The notes: generated from the letters alone by a model not told the origin. A stretch of DNA of 64,000 nt from Sphingobacterium sp. HMA12 (GCF_002933815.1 NZ_BEYR01000007.1:1-64000); one strand, 5' to 3'. Counted from the first letter of the stretch, positions 1 to 7,478 are shown. Numbers and translations: made by a program.

Positions 1-972
1 AAAGGAGCTGCACTCTTTTTTCGTGCTTATCAGTATTTGCAGGGAATGTGGATATTTGCCAAGTCCTGGGATCCACAGACCTCCGATACTGATCTAGGAA
101 TTGTGTTGCGGCAGACTTCAGACCAGTCGGTACCTTCGAAACGCAGTACGGTATCAGCCTGTTATCGCCAGATCATCGGGGATTTAGTGACAGCGGCAGG
201 AATACTGCCTGAACTCGCTGAATCACCTATGCGTCCTTCAAAAATAGCCTGCTACGGAGCATTGAGTAGAGCCTATCTCTCTATTGGAAAGTATGATAGT
301 GCGTTCTACTACGTAGATAAAGCCTTAGCAATTAAGAATGACTTAATAGATTACAACGATTTTTCTTCCACAGATCTGTTAAAACCTTATCCTTTAACTC
401 GTTTAAACAAGGAAACCGTTTTTTATGCTCAGCTGACAACATCCTACCCTAATCTACATCCCAGTTATGGTCTGGTGGATACCACGCTGTATGCCAGCTA
501 TGGGGATAATGATATTCGCAAAGCACTGTTCTTTAAAGCTAGAAATGGATTCCATAGTTTTAAGGGCAATTATACTTCCGCTTTCAACCTATTCGGCGGA
601 ATAGCCGTCGATGAGCTATTTTTAATACGGGCGGAAACTAATATCCGACTGGGAAATGTCGATCGTGGTTTGGATGATCTCAATACCTTACTGATGAAAC
701 GAATAAAAAAGGAAGAATTCACTTCATACGTCGGACTTAACCAGGAGGATGCGCTCAGGTTGATAAAGAAAGAAAGGCGGAAAGAGTTACTGATGCGCGG
801 GCTGCGATGGATGGATATCAAACGCTATAATAAATATGATGGCGAAAACCTTAGGTTGCTGCGATATATAAATGGAACCAAGTATGAGTTGGAACCTAAT
901 TCTAATCGGTATGCTTTACTTTTGCCTAATGATATTATTCTTCTGACAGGAATGGAACAAAATCCCTTGTAA
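1..972 (+). CDS. SusD/RagB-like outer-membrane lipoprotein, C-terminal part (5' end outside window)
   Basis: The reading frame is open from base 1, so the N-terminus with its lipoprotein signal lies outside the window. SusD-like proteins sit on the cell surface as the lid of a SusC TonB-dependent transporter and capture the substrate. The first visible residues match the TPR-like helix where SusD proteins read LFLRAYYY (here LFFRAYQYL), and the C-terminal half has the family pattern ERRKELLMRGLRWMDIKRY followed by a tail ending in QNPL. The C-terminus resembles that of the SusD at 51155-52573 (the ELEPNS/KLEPNS segment), so it belongs to the same clade. Its susC partner should lie just upstream. 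No thioredoxin gene follows, unlike in the two complete related modules. The family call is firm; the substrate is unknown. Confidence 0.9.
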   Translation, partial: KGAALFFRAYQYLQGMWIFAKSWDPQTSDTDLGIVLRQTSDQSVPSKRSTVSACYRQIIGDLVTAAGILPELAESPMRPSKIACYGALSRAYLSIGKYDSAFYYVDKALAIKNDLIDYNDFSSTDLLKPYPLTRLNKETVFYAQLTTSYPNLHPSYGLVDTTLYASYGDNDIRKALFFKARNGFHSFKGNYTSAFNLFGGIAVDELFLIRAETNIRLGNVDRGLDDLNTLLMKRIKKEEFTSYVGLNQEDALRLIKKERRKELLMRGLRWMDIKRYNKYDGENLRLLRYINGTKYELEPNSNRYALLLPNDIILLTGMEQNPL

Positions 973-981
973 AATTTAATC

Positions 982-1012
982 GAATGCCCCGGAAGTGATC
1001 CCCGGGGCATTC
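982..1012. terminator. Bidirectional terminator between converging genes
   Basis: An 11-bp perfect stem (982-992 with 1002-1012, arm GAATGCCCCGG) with a 9-nt loop lies 10 bases after the susD stop and before the stop of the minus-strand gene at 1049. T-runs are weak, so this is a structural call. Confidence 0.7.
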
Positions 1013-1048
1013 TTGCAGTAGATTTATTTTTAGACTGCATTTCCAAGC

Positions 1049-1447
1049 CTATAGCTTATTGATTGGCGATATAGGTTGGCTGCTAGGGTCACTTGCCGCC
1101 GTATTTTTCGACGGAATGAATTGCGAACCAACTGCGTTCGCATTCAAGGTAATCCTGCTTGGATTTAAAGAACGAGAACCGGGGGTACCCGTAAGATCGG
1201 AAGCGTCGGCCTCCATGGCACAGGCTGCATTATTTCCAGACCCGCAGTCCTCATCATTTGTTTCTTCAGTCCAAAGTGATTGATTTTGCACATCTGAAGA
1301 AGAACTGGTGCTTCCGTGGAAATAAAGCGTCACAGGAGCTAAACTTTTTCCTGTATAAGCCTCAGCACCTTTAAATGCTGAGAATCCGATAATCATGGCT
1401 CCGCCTAATATCATGTAGCCATAATTGTTTAAAAATTTGGTTAGCAT
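1049..1447 (-). CDS. Small exported protein of unknown function, DUF6520-like
   Basis: The product has 132 residues. I start it at the ATG at 1447, not at the longer upstream option, because a strong AAAGGAGG site sits 6-7 bases before it. An N-terminal hydrophobic segment (about residues 10-27) suggests export or a membrane anchor; the rest is polar, low in complexity and rich in Ser, Asn and Ala, with one close Cys pair (DEDC...AAC). Small proteins of this kind next to a MauE/DoxX gene are common in Bacteroidota and are annotated as DUF6520; that assignment is from memory of the family pattern and not certain. The start overlaps the end of the upstream MauE-like gene by 7 bases and the ribosome site lies inside that gene, so the two are translationally coupled. 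The function is unknown. Confidence 0.7.
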   Translation of the reverse strand: MLTKFLNNYGYMILGGAMIIGFSAFKGAEAYTGKSLAPVTLYFHGSTSSSSDVQNQSLWTEETNDEDCGSGNNAACAMEADASDLTGTPGSRSLNPSRITLNANAVGSQFIPSKNTAASDPSSQPISPINKL

Positions 1448-2184
1448 AATGCTACCCTCCTTTCTGTATTGCAAGCCAATAATTGATTAGTAAAGTTGTT
1501 GGCCTGCAAACTTTTGGTAAATAATTGTTGTCGGTACGGTTCTGTGTACCGATCGTATCTGTATGCCAGGCTGCCTACTATAGGCCTACTGACGGTGTCA
1601 TATACTGGAGCATGGTCTATGCTGTCTGGCATATGCCACATATCTTTTGATTTTGTACCGCGGATATCCCGATAGCTGATGGCGCCGATTGCTATAAAGG
1701 CAATCAGAAATAATGCTATGCTCTTTTTACCTGTCATTACTCGCTCACTATATTTGGCAACTTTGGGAGGCAACAGTAATCCCGCTATAGAAAGCCCAAG
1801 AATCACGATATTTATCAATAGATGCGCAGTCCAGGAAATACGGCTCAGAAAGCTTGTGCACATACAGGGTTTTTGTGCATAAACATTGAATACGCCTAAT
1901 CCAATATAGATCGTAAAAACGATGATCAATAGGGTGGAGGCTCTCCATCCCCAGGCACGCAGCCTTGCTAGTGGCATGGCCAGGAGTATCCCCACACCGA
2001 TTTCCATAAGCGGAAGTGACCAAAAGAGTATTGGAGCCAGATCACTGATTACTGGCTGCTGCTCGAGGGCGATCCGAAACGCGCTCAGCTGCCAGATCTT
2101 GTCCATGCCTACATAGATCCAAAAGAGGATCATTATGCCCCTAAGGATTTTATACATTATGCTGCTTGTTTTATTCGCTTCCAT
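1441..2184 (-). CDS. MauE/DoxX-family redox-associated membrane protein
   Basis: The product has 247 residues. The first 155 form four hydrophobic helices (about 12-30, 52-70, 82-102, 118-140) in the MauE/DoxX arrangement, with CMC at residues 107-109 after the third helix. MauE-like proteins are thought to pass electrons or disulfides across the membrane, related in role to DsbD. A C-terminal tail of about 80 residues follows, probably outside the membrane, and ends in two more Cys residues. The ATG at 2184 has no clear ribosome site; an in-frame ATG at 2157 is an alternative start. The gene is the first of a two-gene operon with the small exported protein. Its start codon directly abuts an unusual 21-bp repeat array. 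The family call is good; the redox partner is unknown. Confidence 0.8.
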   Translation of the reverse strand: MEANKTSSIMYKILRGIMILFWIYVGMDKIWQLSAFRIALEQQPVISDLAPILFWSLPLMEIGVGILLAMPLARLRAWGWRASTLLIIVFTIYIGLGVFNVYAQKPCMCTSFLSRISWTAHLLINIVILGLSIAGLLLPPKVAKYSERVMTGKKSIALFLIAFIAIGAISYRDIRGTKSKDMWHMPDSIDHAPVYDTVSRPIVGSLAYRYDRYTEPYRQQLFTKSLQANNFTNQLLACNTERRVALC

Positions 2185-2189
2185 AGCTT

Positions 2190-2414
2190 TAATTATTTGT
2201 ACTGTGGTATTTATTATTTCTTTCCGCTGTTTTATTATTTCCGGTTGCGGTTTTATTATTTATGCTTAGTTTAGGCTAACTATTTGTATTTCCCTTCTAA
2301 CTATTTATATTCCGGTCGTAATTATTTGATTTGACCAGTTTACTATTCATGTTGTGCTCATCTTAATTATTTGTATTGCCGTGTTTATTATTTTTGAATG
2401 GGCTTTTATTATTT
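2190..2414. repeat. Array of 11 AT-rich cores phased at 21/24 bp upstream of the MauE operon
   Basis: Read on the minus strand (towards the MauE gene) the core is AAATARTWA. Its eleven copies have the TATTT part, in plus coordinates, at 2194, 2215, 2236, 2257, 2281, 2302, 2323, 2344, 2368, 2389 and 2410. The steps are 21, 21, 21, 24, 21, 21, 21, 24, 21, 21. Ten cores match the consensus fully; the copy at 2344 starts GAATAG. Between cores lie 12 bases (15 in the two long units) that share no sequence with one another. The array ends 6 bases before the start codon at 2184. I do not recognise the element. Confidence 0.9.
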
Positions 2415-2424
2415 CTGTGCTTCT

Positions 2425-2469
2425 TTAAAAACAGGGCGCCGTACCTGCCCCTTCATGAGGTACAGCGGC
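2425..2469 (-). terminator. Terminator-like hairpin on the minus strand
   Basis: GTACCT (2441-2446) pairs with AGGTAC (2458-2463), extended by GCC (2438-2440) with GGC (2467-2469) across a short bulge. On the minus strand a T-run at about 2425-2429 follows a few bases later. It could end the transcript of the unknown gene pair at 2751-4540 or act as an attenuator in the leader of the MauE operon. Confidence 0.45.
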
Positions 2470-2510
2470 CTGCCTGAGCGTCAGCTGCTACTTTCTCGTA
2501 CGCCTTAAAT

Positions 2511-2518
2511 CAAAGGTA
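2511..2518 (-). promoter_or_regulatory. Candidate -7 element (TACCTTTG) for the MauE operon
   Basis: The minus strand reads TACCTTTG, matching the Bacteroidota -7 consensus TANNTTTG. No TTG lies at the usual 17-23 bp upstream, so the match may be chance. If real, the hairpin at 2438-2469 and the 21-bp array would be in the transcribed leader. Confidence 0.3.
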
Positions 2519-2611
2519 GCCCAGATAATAGCGCAGTGTAGGGGTGGTATTTGAGTCTTGTCAAGGTTGCAAACAGGCTTTAAATAAATTTCAGGAAAGG
2601 GAAGGGGTACT

Positions 2612-2692
2612 ATGGGCGAAATGGTTGGAAATATGTTGGTAGGGGCGATCGGGTCTGGAAATAGTCTCGGCCACTATTTATGGCAGTGTTAG
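2612..2692 (+). CDS. Possible 26-residue small peptide
   Basis: A short frame starts with ATG at 2612 and stops at 2690-2692. It is rich in Gly and Met and ends in WQC. A purine-rich site (GGGAAGGGG) lies just upstream, a near-consensus -7 (TAAATTTC, 2585-2592) lies further up, and a strong plus-strand terminator begins 12 bases after the stop. A frame this short arises often by chance; the flanking terminator is the main support. It is on the opposite strand to both neighbouring operons, so it would be its own transcript. I do not recognise the peptide. Confidence 0.35.
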   Translation: MGEMVGNMLVGAIGSGNSLGHYLWQC

Positions 2693-2703
2693 AAGGGACA
2701 ATT

Positions 2704-2735
2704 GTAGGGGTACTCGGTGAATACCCCTACTTTTT
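2704..2735 (+). terminator. Strong intrinsic terminator (plus strand)
   Basis: GTAGGGGTA (2704-2712) pairs perfectly with TACCCCTAC (2722-2730) around a 9-nt loop, followed at once by TTTTT and a T-rich stretch. No annotated plus-strand gene precedes it except the possible small peptide at 2612-2692. Confidence 0.75.
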
Positions 2736-2750
2736 ATGATTTTTCTTTTT

Positions 2751-3842
2751 TTACCTTTTTAAATCGGGAAATAGCTCGCGTAGTTCAGCCTGCATATTGT
2801 TTAATGTCCGGAGAATACGCACAGCAGCAGCATATTCCACACTTTTATCCATTTTCGTCAGGGTATGTGGCGTCAGCAAGATACCTTCTTTGGTCTTGAT
2901 GAGTTTTGAAAACTCCGCAGCGACCTCCTTTTTCTCAGACGAACGTGTAATATTGGCTTTTACGCACAAATGTAACCAGAGCTTGAGCTCCTTGCCATTG
3001 AAGTTGCTATGTATAAATTGCTCATCATCTTTTTCTAATGATGTCTGCTGAGACTGGGATAGCTCCGTCTGCATATATTCGCACATCAGCTTCAGGAGAC
3101 TACTGCGGTTACTATCGTAGGCAAAGCCCCGTATGCAGGAAAAATGTTTTGGAAACCGCAATAAATCTTCCATAAAGATGGGATCGGTCTGATAAAACTC
3201 CTTCCAACGATTGAAAAATCCCATGTGGTTAAAATTGAAATTGATCATCAGGATCAGAAAACGGCAATGCCAGTTTTTTCTTTGCCGGTTATCTTTGGCC
3301 AATTGCCTTAGTGCATCCAGCAACTGTATCAAATAGTCTTGATGACGGTATTGGATATAAGGGATCTTGCCCTCCTCAAATAGGCTGTCTATGGCTGAAT
3401 GAATTTCATGAAGGTAGACCAGCGGAATATTTTTTTTAGCCAACTGTTCAACAAGAGCAGGAAGACGACTGTAGACATACGTACTGATCTTGTCTTTATA
3501 GTGCCCGGGTAAGGTTGTAGCGGGATCGATATCATTTTTAAATAAAAACTCAACACGCTCCAGCAGTTCCTCCATTGCAATTAGTGCACTCCGGTCTTCA
3601 ATATCCTTCTCCGTACAGAATGCTGTCAGTTTTTGGTGTAGCCGGAGCAATTGTATATGATATAAACGTACCGTATTACTGGTGCTCTCGACTTTGCTGG
3701 CCTCTCTGTGGGCTTGCAGTGCTAAAGGAAAATTGTCCGAACAGGCTACTGATATACTATATAGCCGTGAGGGTATCTCCATCTGATCGACACGATACAG
3801 TGTCTCAATCATCAGGGTGAGCTGATATAGACTTACAATCAT
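2751..3842 (-). CDS. Protein of unknown function, all-helical, second gene of a coupled pair
   Basis: The product has 363 residues. I choose the ATG at 3842 because AAAGGAGG lies 5 bases upstream and the start overlaps the stop of the preceding gene as ATGA; the frame could be extended to 3881, but that would run into the neighbour. The sequence is predicted to be mostly helical and soluble, with no signal peptide or membrane segment. The C-terminal 80 residues (GKELKLWLHLCVKANI...ELRELFPDL) vaguely recall the C-terminal part of RteC regulators from Bacteroidota conjugative elements, but the match is too weak to name it, and no conjugation genes are nearby. It is translated together with the membrane protein upstream. 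Function unknown. Confidence 0.75.
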   Translation of the reverse strand: MIVSLYQLTLMIETLYRVDQMEIPSRLYSISVACSDNFPLALQAHREASKVESTSNTVRLYHIQLLRLHQKLTAFCTEKDIEDRSALIAMEELLERVEFLFKNDIDPATTLPGHYKDKISTYVYSRLPALVEQLAKKNIPLVYLHEIHSAIDSLFEEGKIPYIQYRHQDYLIQLLDALRQLAKDNRQRKNWHCRFLILMINFNFNHMGFFNRWKEFYQTDPIFMEDLLRFPKHFSCIRGFAYDSNRSSLLKLMCEYMQTELSQSQQTSLEKDDEQFIHSNFNGKELKLWLHLCVKANITRSSEKKEVAAEFSKLIKTKEGILLTPHTLTKMDKSVEYAAAVRILRTLNNMQAELRELFPDLKR

Positions 3843-4540
3843 TTGTACCTCCTTTTGATATCTTTGTGGTACCAAGGCCAACCATATACACCGGGATGGA
3901 GCTGGAGATTGAGCTTATCGCCTTCTTTTGCTTTTTCATAAAGTTTAGGATGTACGTCCATCGGTAGCTGATATTGTCGCCCTTCGTAAGAAAAAGAAAG
4001 TAGGAGCTCATGGATATCACAGCACAGAGGACATTTCTGAACGACAACAGCCGTAATCTGTACATTCTTGGCGTCCGCTGTATGCTGGCAATTATTGAGG
4101 ATCAGAACCATGCGGATATACCAGGTACAGGCAATAAGCATAATGGGAAACTGGACGGTATATAGCTTTAAGATATTCACGTGCTTGAACAGAAGAACAT
4201 TAGCTGCGGCACAACACAGTAGCGCGGCAGGAAGGGCATGTATAAAAGCTGGTCCAAAGGGCTGTGAGCTGAGCAGTAGCTCATAGGGCATACGGTCAAA
4301 TAGTGCAATGCTACTGATCTGGATACAGATAAAGAAAACAAAGAATAACTGGAGTACCACGCTTTGATTACGGATCTCTAAAAAAGGTATAAATAGTACA
4401 AGGACACCTATGCTATATACTCTTAATGGGAATGTTGGTGCAATGAATAGACCATATAGGGTAACGAGGACTGCTACACAGATCAGGATGTAATTGCGGG
4501 TGAACCGTTGTATCGTTGGCTTTGGGGTTTCCATACGCAT
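3839..4540 (-). CDS. Multi-pass membrane protein of unknown function with soluble C-terminal domain
   Basis: The product has 233 residues. About five hydrophobic helices (residues 12-30, 33-49, 58-78, 88-112, 118-140) are followed by a soluble domain of about 80 residues that reads like a small beta-barrel (LLLSFSYEGRQYQLPMDV, then GDKLNLQLHPGVYGWPWY), with CPLC near its start. The last codons carry the ribosome site of the next gene and its stop overlaps the next start by 4 bases, so the two proteins are made together and may form a complex. Two nearby starts (4540 and 4534) are possible. I do not recognise the family. Confidence 0.75.
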   Translation of the reverse strand: MRMETPKPTIQRFTRNYILICVAVLVTLYGLFIAPTFPLRVYSIGVLVLFIPFLEIRNQSVVLQLFFVFFICIQISSIALFDRMPYELLLSSQPFGPAFIHALPAALLCCAAANVLLFKHVNILKLYTVQFPIMLIACTWYIRMVLILNNCQHTADAKNVQITAVVVQKCPLCCDIHELLLSFSYEGRQYQLPMDVHPKLYEKAKEGDKLNLQLHPGVYGWPWYHKDIKRRYK

Positions 4541-4901
4541 GGCTTTTAATATCAGTAAATTGCTGTATGCTAAAATTACCTATAAAGGGGCTTATTCTGC
4601 CTGAAGATCATCTTTATTTCAACAAGCACATGTTTTCTACATTAAAGGATGTCTTTTTGCAACGAAGGATATTATCTGCACAATAAAGTACTCAATTTTC
4701 CTGTTTTAGCGTATTTTATTGACTTGCAAAAACCAGGTATGGGGGTAGTATTTCTACTTTTGTGGACTGATTATTAAAATATTGACTAAATTTATAATAT
4801 AAATTCCTATTTGAAAGAAATTTTTGCTGGATTAAAATCTAACCTATTTTTTAGCTATGAGATCGGTAAGGGTTTTTGTCCTATATATATAAACGGAGAT
4901 T
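4541..4901. other. Divergent intergenic region between the unknown pair and the LytTR-like gene
   Basis: This AT-rich gap separates divergent genes. A TACTTTTG (TANNTTTG type) at 4755-4762 could drive the plus-strand gene at 4902 with a leader of about 130 bases; TTG triplets at 4719 and 4724 are further away than usual. A near-match on the minus strand (TAATTTTA) lies close to the gene at 4540. I see no further coding or repeat structure. Confidence 0.4.
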
Positions 4902-5954
4902 ATGGAAAGGATCCAACAGGTCAAGTATTCAAAAGATACGGAGGTGCATGTGCATTATCCGGATTTTATATGGGTATGCATTGCCTCGGTTCTTTTCGGG
5001 GGGATTTGTTGGTATATTGGCCACATCGCTGCGCTGTCGGACTGGTTTGATGATAGTCCCTTGATCTTGAGTTATCTATTTTATGTGATGATCATTGCTG
5101 TTGCGCTCTTTTATACGCGCAGGGTGATCAAGCTATTGGACAAGCGGAAAAGCTGGCTGCATAATTTTGGTGATCGTTTGGGGGCACAGTTCTTCTTTTG
5201 CGTTTTGTTGCCTACGATATTTTTATTTGCAATCATAAGACCCGTTGCCCCGCCCAAAAGCGAGTGGATATGGCTACCGCTCCTGGTGATCTTGGGCGGG
5301 ATGTTGTTTTTTAATATGGGCTATGCGATCTTTTTTTATTCGTCTGTGTATCGCAAAAGGGAGACTTATGTCAGGGAACTGGAAAATCGAGTGGAGCATC
5401 TGGAACAAAAATTTTCAGAGGATAAAGAGCCGCAATCGGCACATTTGTCCGACAATCAGCTGGATGAAGAAGAGCCTTCCAAAACAGATGAGCACGAAAA
5501 AGAAGGGGATATGACCGAAGAAATTGATCTCGTACTGTTGAAAGGAATGGATACGCTTGAAGAAGAATTTTTGCTAAACAACAGATATCTCACAAAAAAG
5601 ATTATGTACAATGAGCTAGGTATATTTTTATTCGAGAAGACCAATAATACGCCGATCGTCAAATTATTTTTGAATAGCGATATGAATGCGGGAATAGGCT
5701 GTGAGCAACGTAGTCTGAACGAGATTGTGCGCGATACACACGGCTTTGTACAGAAAATAGACCGGCATCACGCGATCCCCTTGGATATGATTAAGGCCTG
5801 TTATCAATTGAAGGGCGGCCGGCTTCGGATTATTTTGCATGTACCGTTTGGAGATACAGACAGTTTTGTGGTTTCGTCGACCATCTCGCGTAGGATAAAA
5901 GACTGGGTAATGCTTCAGGTACCTATTGAAAAGGATAATAGTACAAATCAATAA
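4902..5954 (+). CDS. Membrane-anchored LytTR-like transcriptional regulator
   Basis: The product has 350 residues. Four hydrophobic helices (about 23-42, 55-73, 97-117, 124-146) are followed by a coiled coil (RELENRVEHLEQKF), an acidic linker, and a C-terminal domain of about 140 residues. The last part, with a 'FVQKIDRHHAIPLDMI' segment, then a glycine turn and beta strands (GGRLRIILHVPFGD) and SRRIKDWV at the end, resembles the final two thirds of LytTR DNA-binding domains (consensus: phe..vHRSyivn...I). Many Bacteroidota have such membrane-LytTR proteins without a receiver domain. A gene for a small zinc-ribbon protein follows 13 bases later. The regulatory call is moderate; an ordinary membrane protein with an unrelated tail is the alternative. 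Confidence 0.55.
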   Translation: MERIQQVKYSKDTEVHVHYPDFIWVCIASVLFGGICWYIGHIAALSDWFDDSPLILSYLFYVMIIAVALFYTRRVIKLLDKRKSWLHNFGDRLGAQFFFCVLLPTIFLFAIIRPVAPPKSEWIWLPLLVILGGMLFFNMGYAIFFYSSVYRKRETYVRELENRVEHLEQKFSEDKEPQSAHLSDNQLDEEEPSKTDEHEKEGDMTEEIDLVLLKGMDTLEEEFLLNNRYLTKKIMYNELGIFLFEKTNNTPIVKLFLNSDMNAGIGCEQRSLNEIVRDTHGFVQKIDRHHAIPLDMIKACYQLKGGRLRIILHVPFGDTDSFVVSSTISRRIKDWVMLQVPIEKDNSTNQ

Positions 5955-5967
5955 TATAATATTGGCT

Positions 5968-6273
5968 ATGGAAAATCTAAAAGGTAACACTTGGAAATGC
6001 CGTGCCACGGGTAAAGTAGCATTTCCGTCGTTGATCGAAGCAAAATGGAGGATAATCAATTTTAAATTCATGACACGCATCAGGAATAAAGACGGCAAAC
6101 GTGTCAAACATCGCATGGGCAAACCGGCTTGCAAAAGGGCTTACTATTGTAAATTTTGTAAGGGTTACCACATCACCAAATGGGATAAAGGTCATTTCAA
6201 AAACTACAAAAATGTAGTGGTGACTTGGGATATTTCAGCTGTAGCCAATGATTGGAACTATTTATTGGAATAG
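5968..6273 (+). CDS. Small zinc-ribbon-like protein
   Basis: The product has 101 residues from the ATG at 5968; the frame can be extended to 5926 but would then overlap the preceding gene. It is strongly basic. Likely metal ligands are Cys11, Cys55, Cys61, Cys64 and His68, in the arrangement YYCKFCKGYHIT, which resembles the short zinc ribbons of small phage and mobile-element proteins that read YRCPHCGxWH. Two Trp-rich segments close the protein. It probably forms an operon with the LytTR-like gene. A nucleic-acid-binding role is plausible from charge and zinc ribbon but is inference. Confidence 0.65.
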   Translation: MENLKGNTWKCRATGKVAFPSLIEAKWRIINFKFMTRIRNKDGKRVKHRMGKPACKRAYYCKFCKGYHITKWDKGHFKNYKNVVVTWDISAVANDWNYLLE

Positions 6274-6369
6274 TGTGAAAGTTTTCTGCTCGTGTCACCT
6301 GCAAATGAAAAAAGCAATGTTTGCTAGTCAACTAAGGAAATACTCCTCGAATTTTAATAAATTAGATTT

Positions 6370-6912
6370 ATGAGATATTTAGTAGTCCTATTGTTAGGCT
6401 TGTTCACCTGTTATTCGGCCGTTGCTCAAAATCAAGCAAAGGACAATCCAGCTGGTAACAGTGAAAAAACTTATGTACTGGTTACAAATAAGATCAATGG
6501 TGATTTTAATTACAAACTATTGGATGATTTTGAGCAGGCTTTCTCTGGCTTGATCAAGGAAAATAATAGTAGAGAGTTAATATTTAACCCGATAAATGGC
6601 AAATATCATTATTACAAATTTATTGCTACCTACAAGGCTAAAGGCTTTTCGCCAGATCCAGCCAATGTCAAGCCGGAGCAAACCTTTCATAATATCTTAA
6701 TCATTAAAACAGATGACCAGCAAAAGATAATTGACGGGTATCATTTTGTACTGGAATGGGGCGAAAAACCAGTATCCTATCCATTATTTAGGATCAAAGC
6801 TACAGGCATAACATTGCAGGATGGCTTATCATTGAAGCCGTTGAATCTAAAAAGAGTGATGGACGATACGGATTTTGATAGCGATGGAAAAATAAAATTA
6901 TCAGGAAGGTAA
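6370..6912 (+). CDS. Secreted protein of unknown function
   Basis: The product has 180 residues with a signal peptide (hydrophobic 4-18, cleavage probably after SAVAQ). The mature part is about 160 residues of alternating short strands and helices, with no Cys. It ends in an acidic DTDFDSDGK stretch that could bind calcium, though one such loop alone is not evidence. Start ATG at 6370 directly follows an AT-rich stretch. I do not recognise the family. The gene is followed by another unknown gene 38 bases downstream. Confidence 0.65.
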   Translation: MRYLVVLLLGLFTCYSAVAQNQAKDNPAGNSEKTYVLVTNKINGDFNYKLLDDFEQAFSGLIKENNSRELIFNPINGKYHYYKFIATYKAKGFSPDPANVKPEQTFHNILIIKTDDQQKIIDGYHFVLEWGEKPVSYPLFRIKATGITLQDGLSLKPLNLKRVMDDTDFDSDGKIKLSGR

Positions 6913-6950
6913 AGTTTTAAAAAAAGACAAGAATAATTTAAAAAGATCGT

Positions 6951-7478
6951 ATGGAACTGGATAGCCTTTACATCAAGATTCAAATAGAAAAAGCGAGATT
7001 GAACGAGTTTTTTGCTGCACAGCCAATTTCCCCTAACTATGATGATAATTGGTCACAATGGTGGGAGAGTCGGCAGATGTACAGTAAAACAGCTTTGGAA
7101 ATTATTCCAGGTTATTCACAAGCACGCAATCGTGAAGTATTCGATAACTTGCTTAAGGACAGGTTTTATGGTGCTAAGGAGCATTATGATGAGGAAAAAC
7201 AACACTGGACATTCGCCGCGCTGAATTTCAGTGAAAACTATCATGAAATATTACCGATGCTGGCTCTTTTAAAACAACTGGAGGGCTATGCTTTGGATGG
7301 TTTTGCCTTGATTTTTGACTGGATGTGGGGTGGTGATACGGTCATGGCTTATGTCGACTTTAAGGAGGGATATGCCTTGCTCGAAACGGTTACCGAACCC
7401 TATGAGATTGAACTCAGACGATTTGAAGAAGCTACGCAAAACTTGCAGGCGCTTGCCGAAGAGCTGGGATCGATGTAG
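6951..7478 (+). CDS. Acidic cytoplasmic protein of unknown function
   Basis: The product has 175 residues, is acidic, has no signal peptide and is rich in aromatic residues (for example DNWSQWWESRQMY). Size and charge resemble immunity proteins of polymorphic toxins, but no toxin gene is adjacent, so this stays speculation. It follows a secreted unknown protein on the same strand after 38 bases and may share its transcript. Confidence 0.6.
   Translation: MELDSLYIKIQIEKARLNEFFAAQPISPNYDDNWSQWWESRQMYSKTALEIIPGYSQARNREVFDNLLKDRFYGAKEHYDEEKQHWTFAALNFSENYHEILPMLALLKQLEGYALDGFALIFDWMWGGDTVMAYVDFKEGYALLETVTEPYEIELRRFEEATQNLQALAEELGSM

Noticed and set aside
2190..2414. The 21-bp array as a CRISPR array
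   Set aside because: Cores are only about 9 bases and spacers 12-15 bases, far below CRISPR sizes, and there are no cas genes.
2190..2414. The 11 repeats as a TRAP-type RNA target
   Set aside because: The count of 11 matches TRAP subunits, but TRAP sites are GAG/UAG triplets 2-3 bases apart, not AT-rich cores 21 bases apart.
2195..2420. Plus-strand aromatic heptads (Tyr-Tyr-Phe) in the array as a coding region
   Set aside because: Several stops interrupt the frame and the pattern follows from the repeated TTATTATTT.
4811..5064. Plus-strand frames overlapping the start of the LytTR-like gene
   Set aside because: Alternate frames of the leader and first codons; the frame at 4902 gives the membrane helices and regulator domain.
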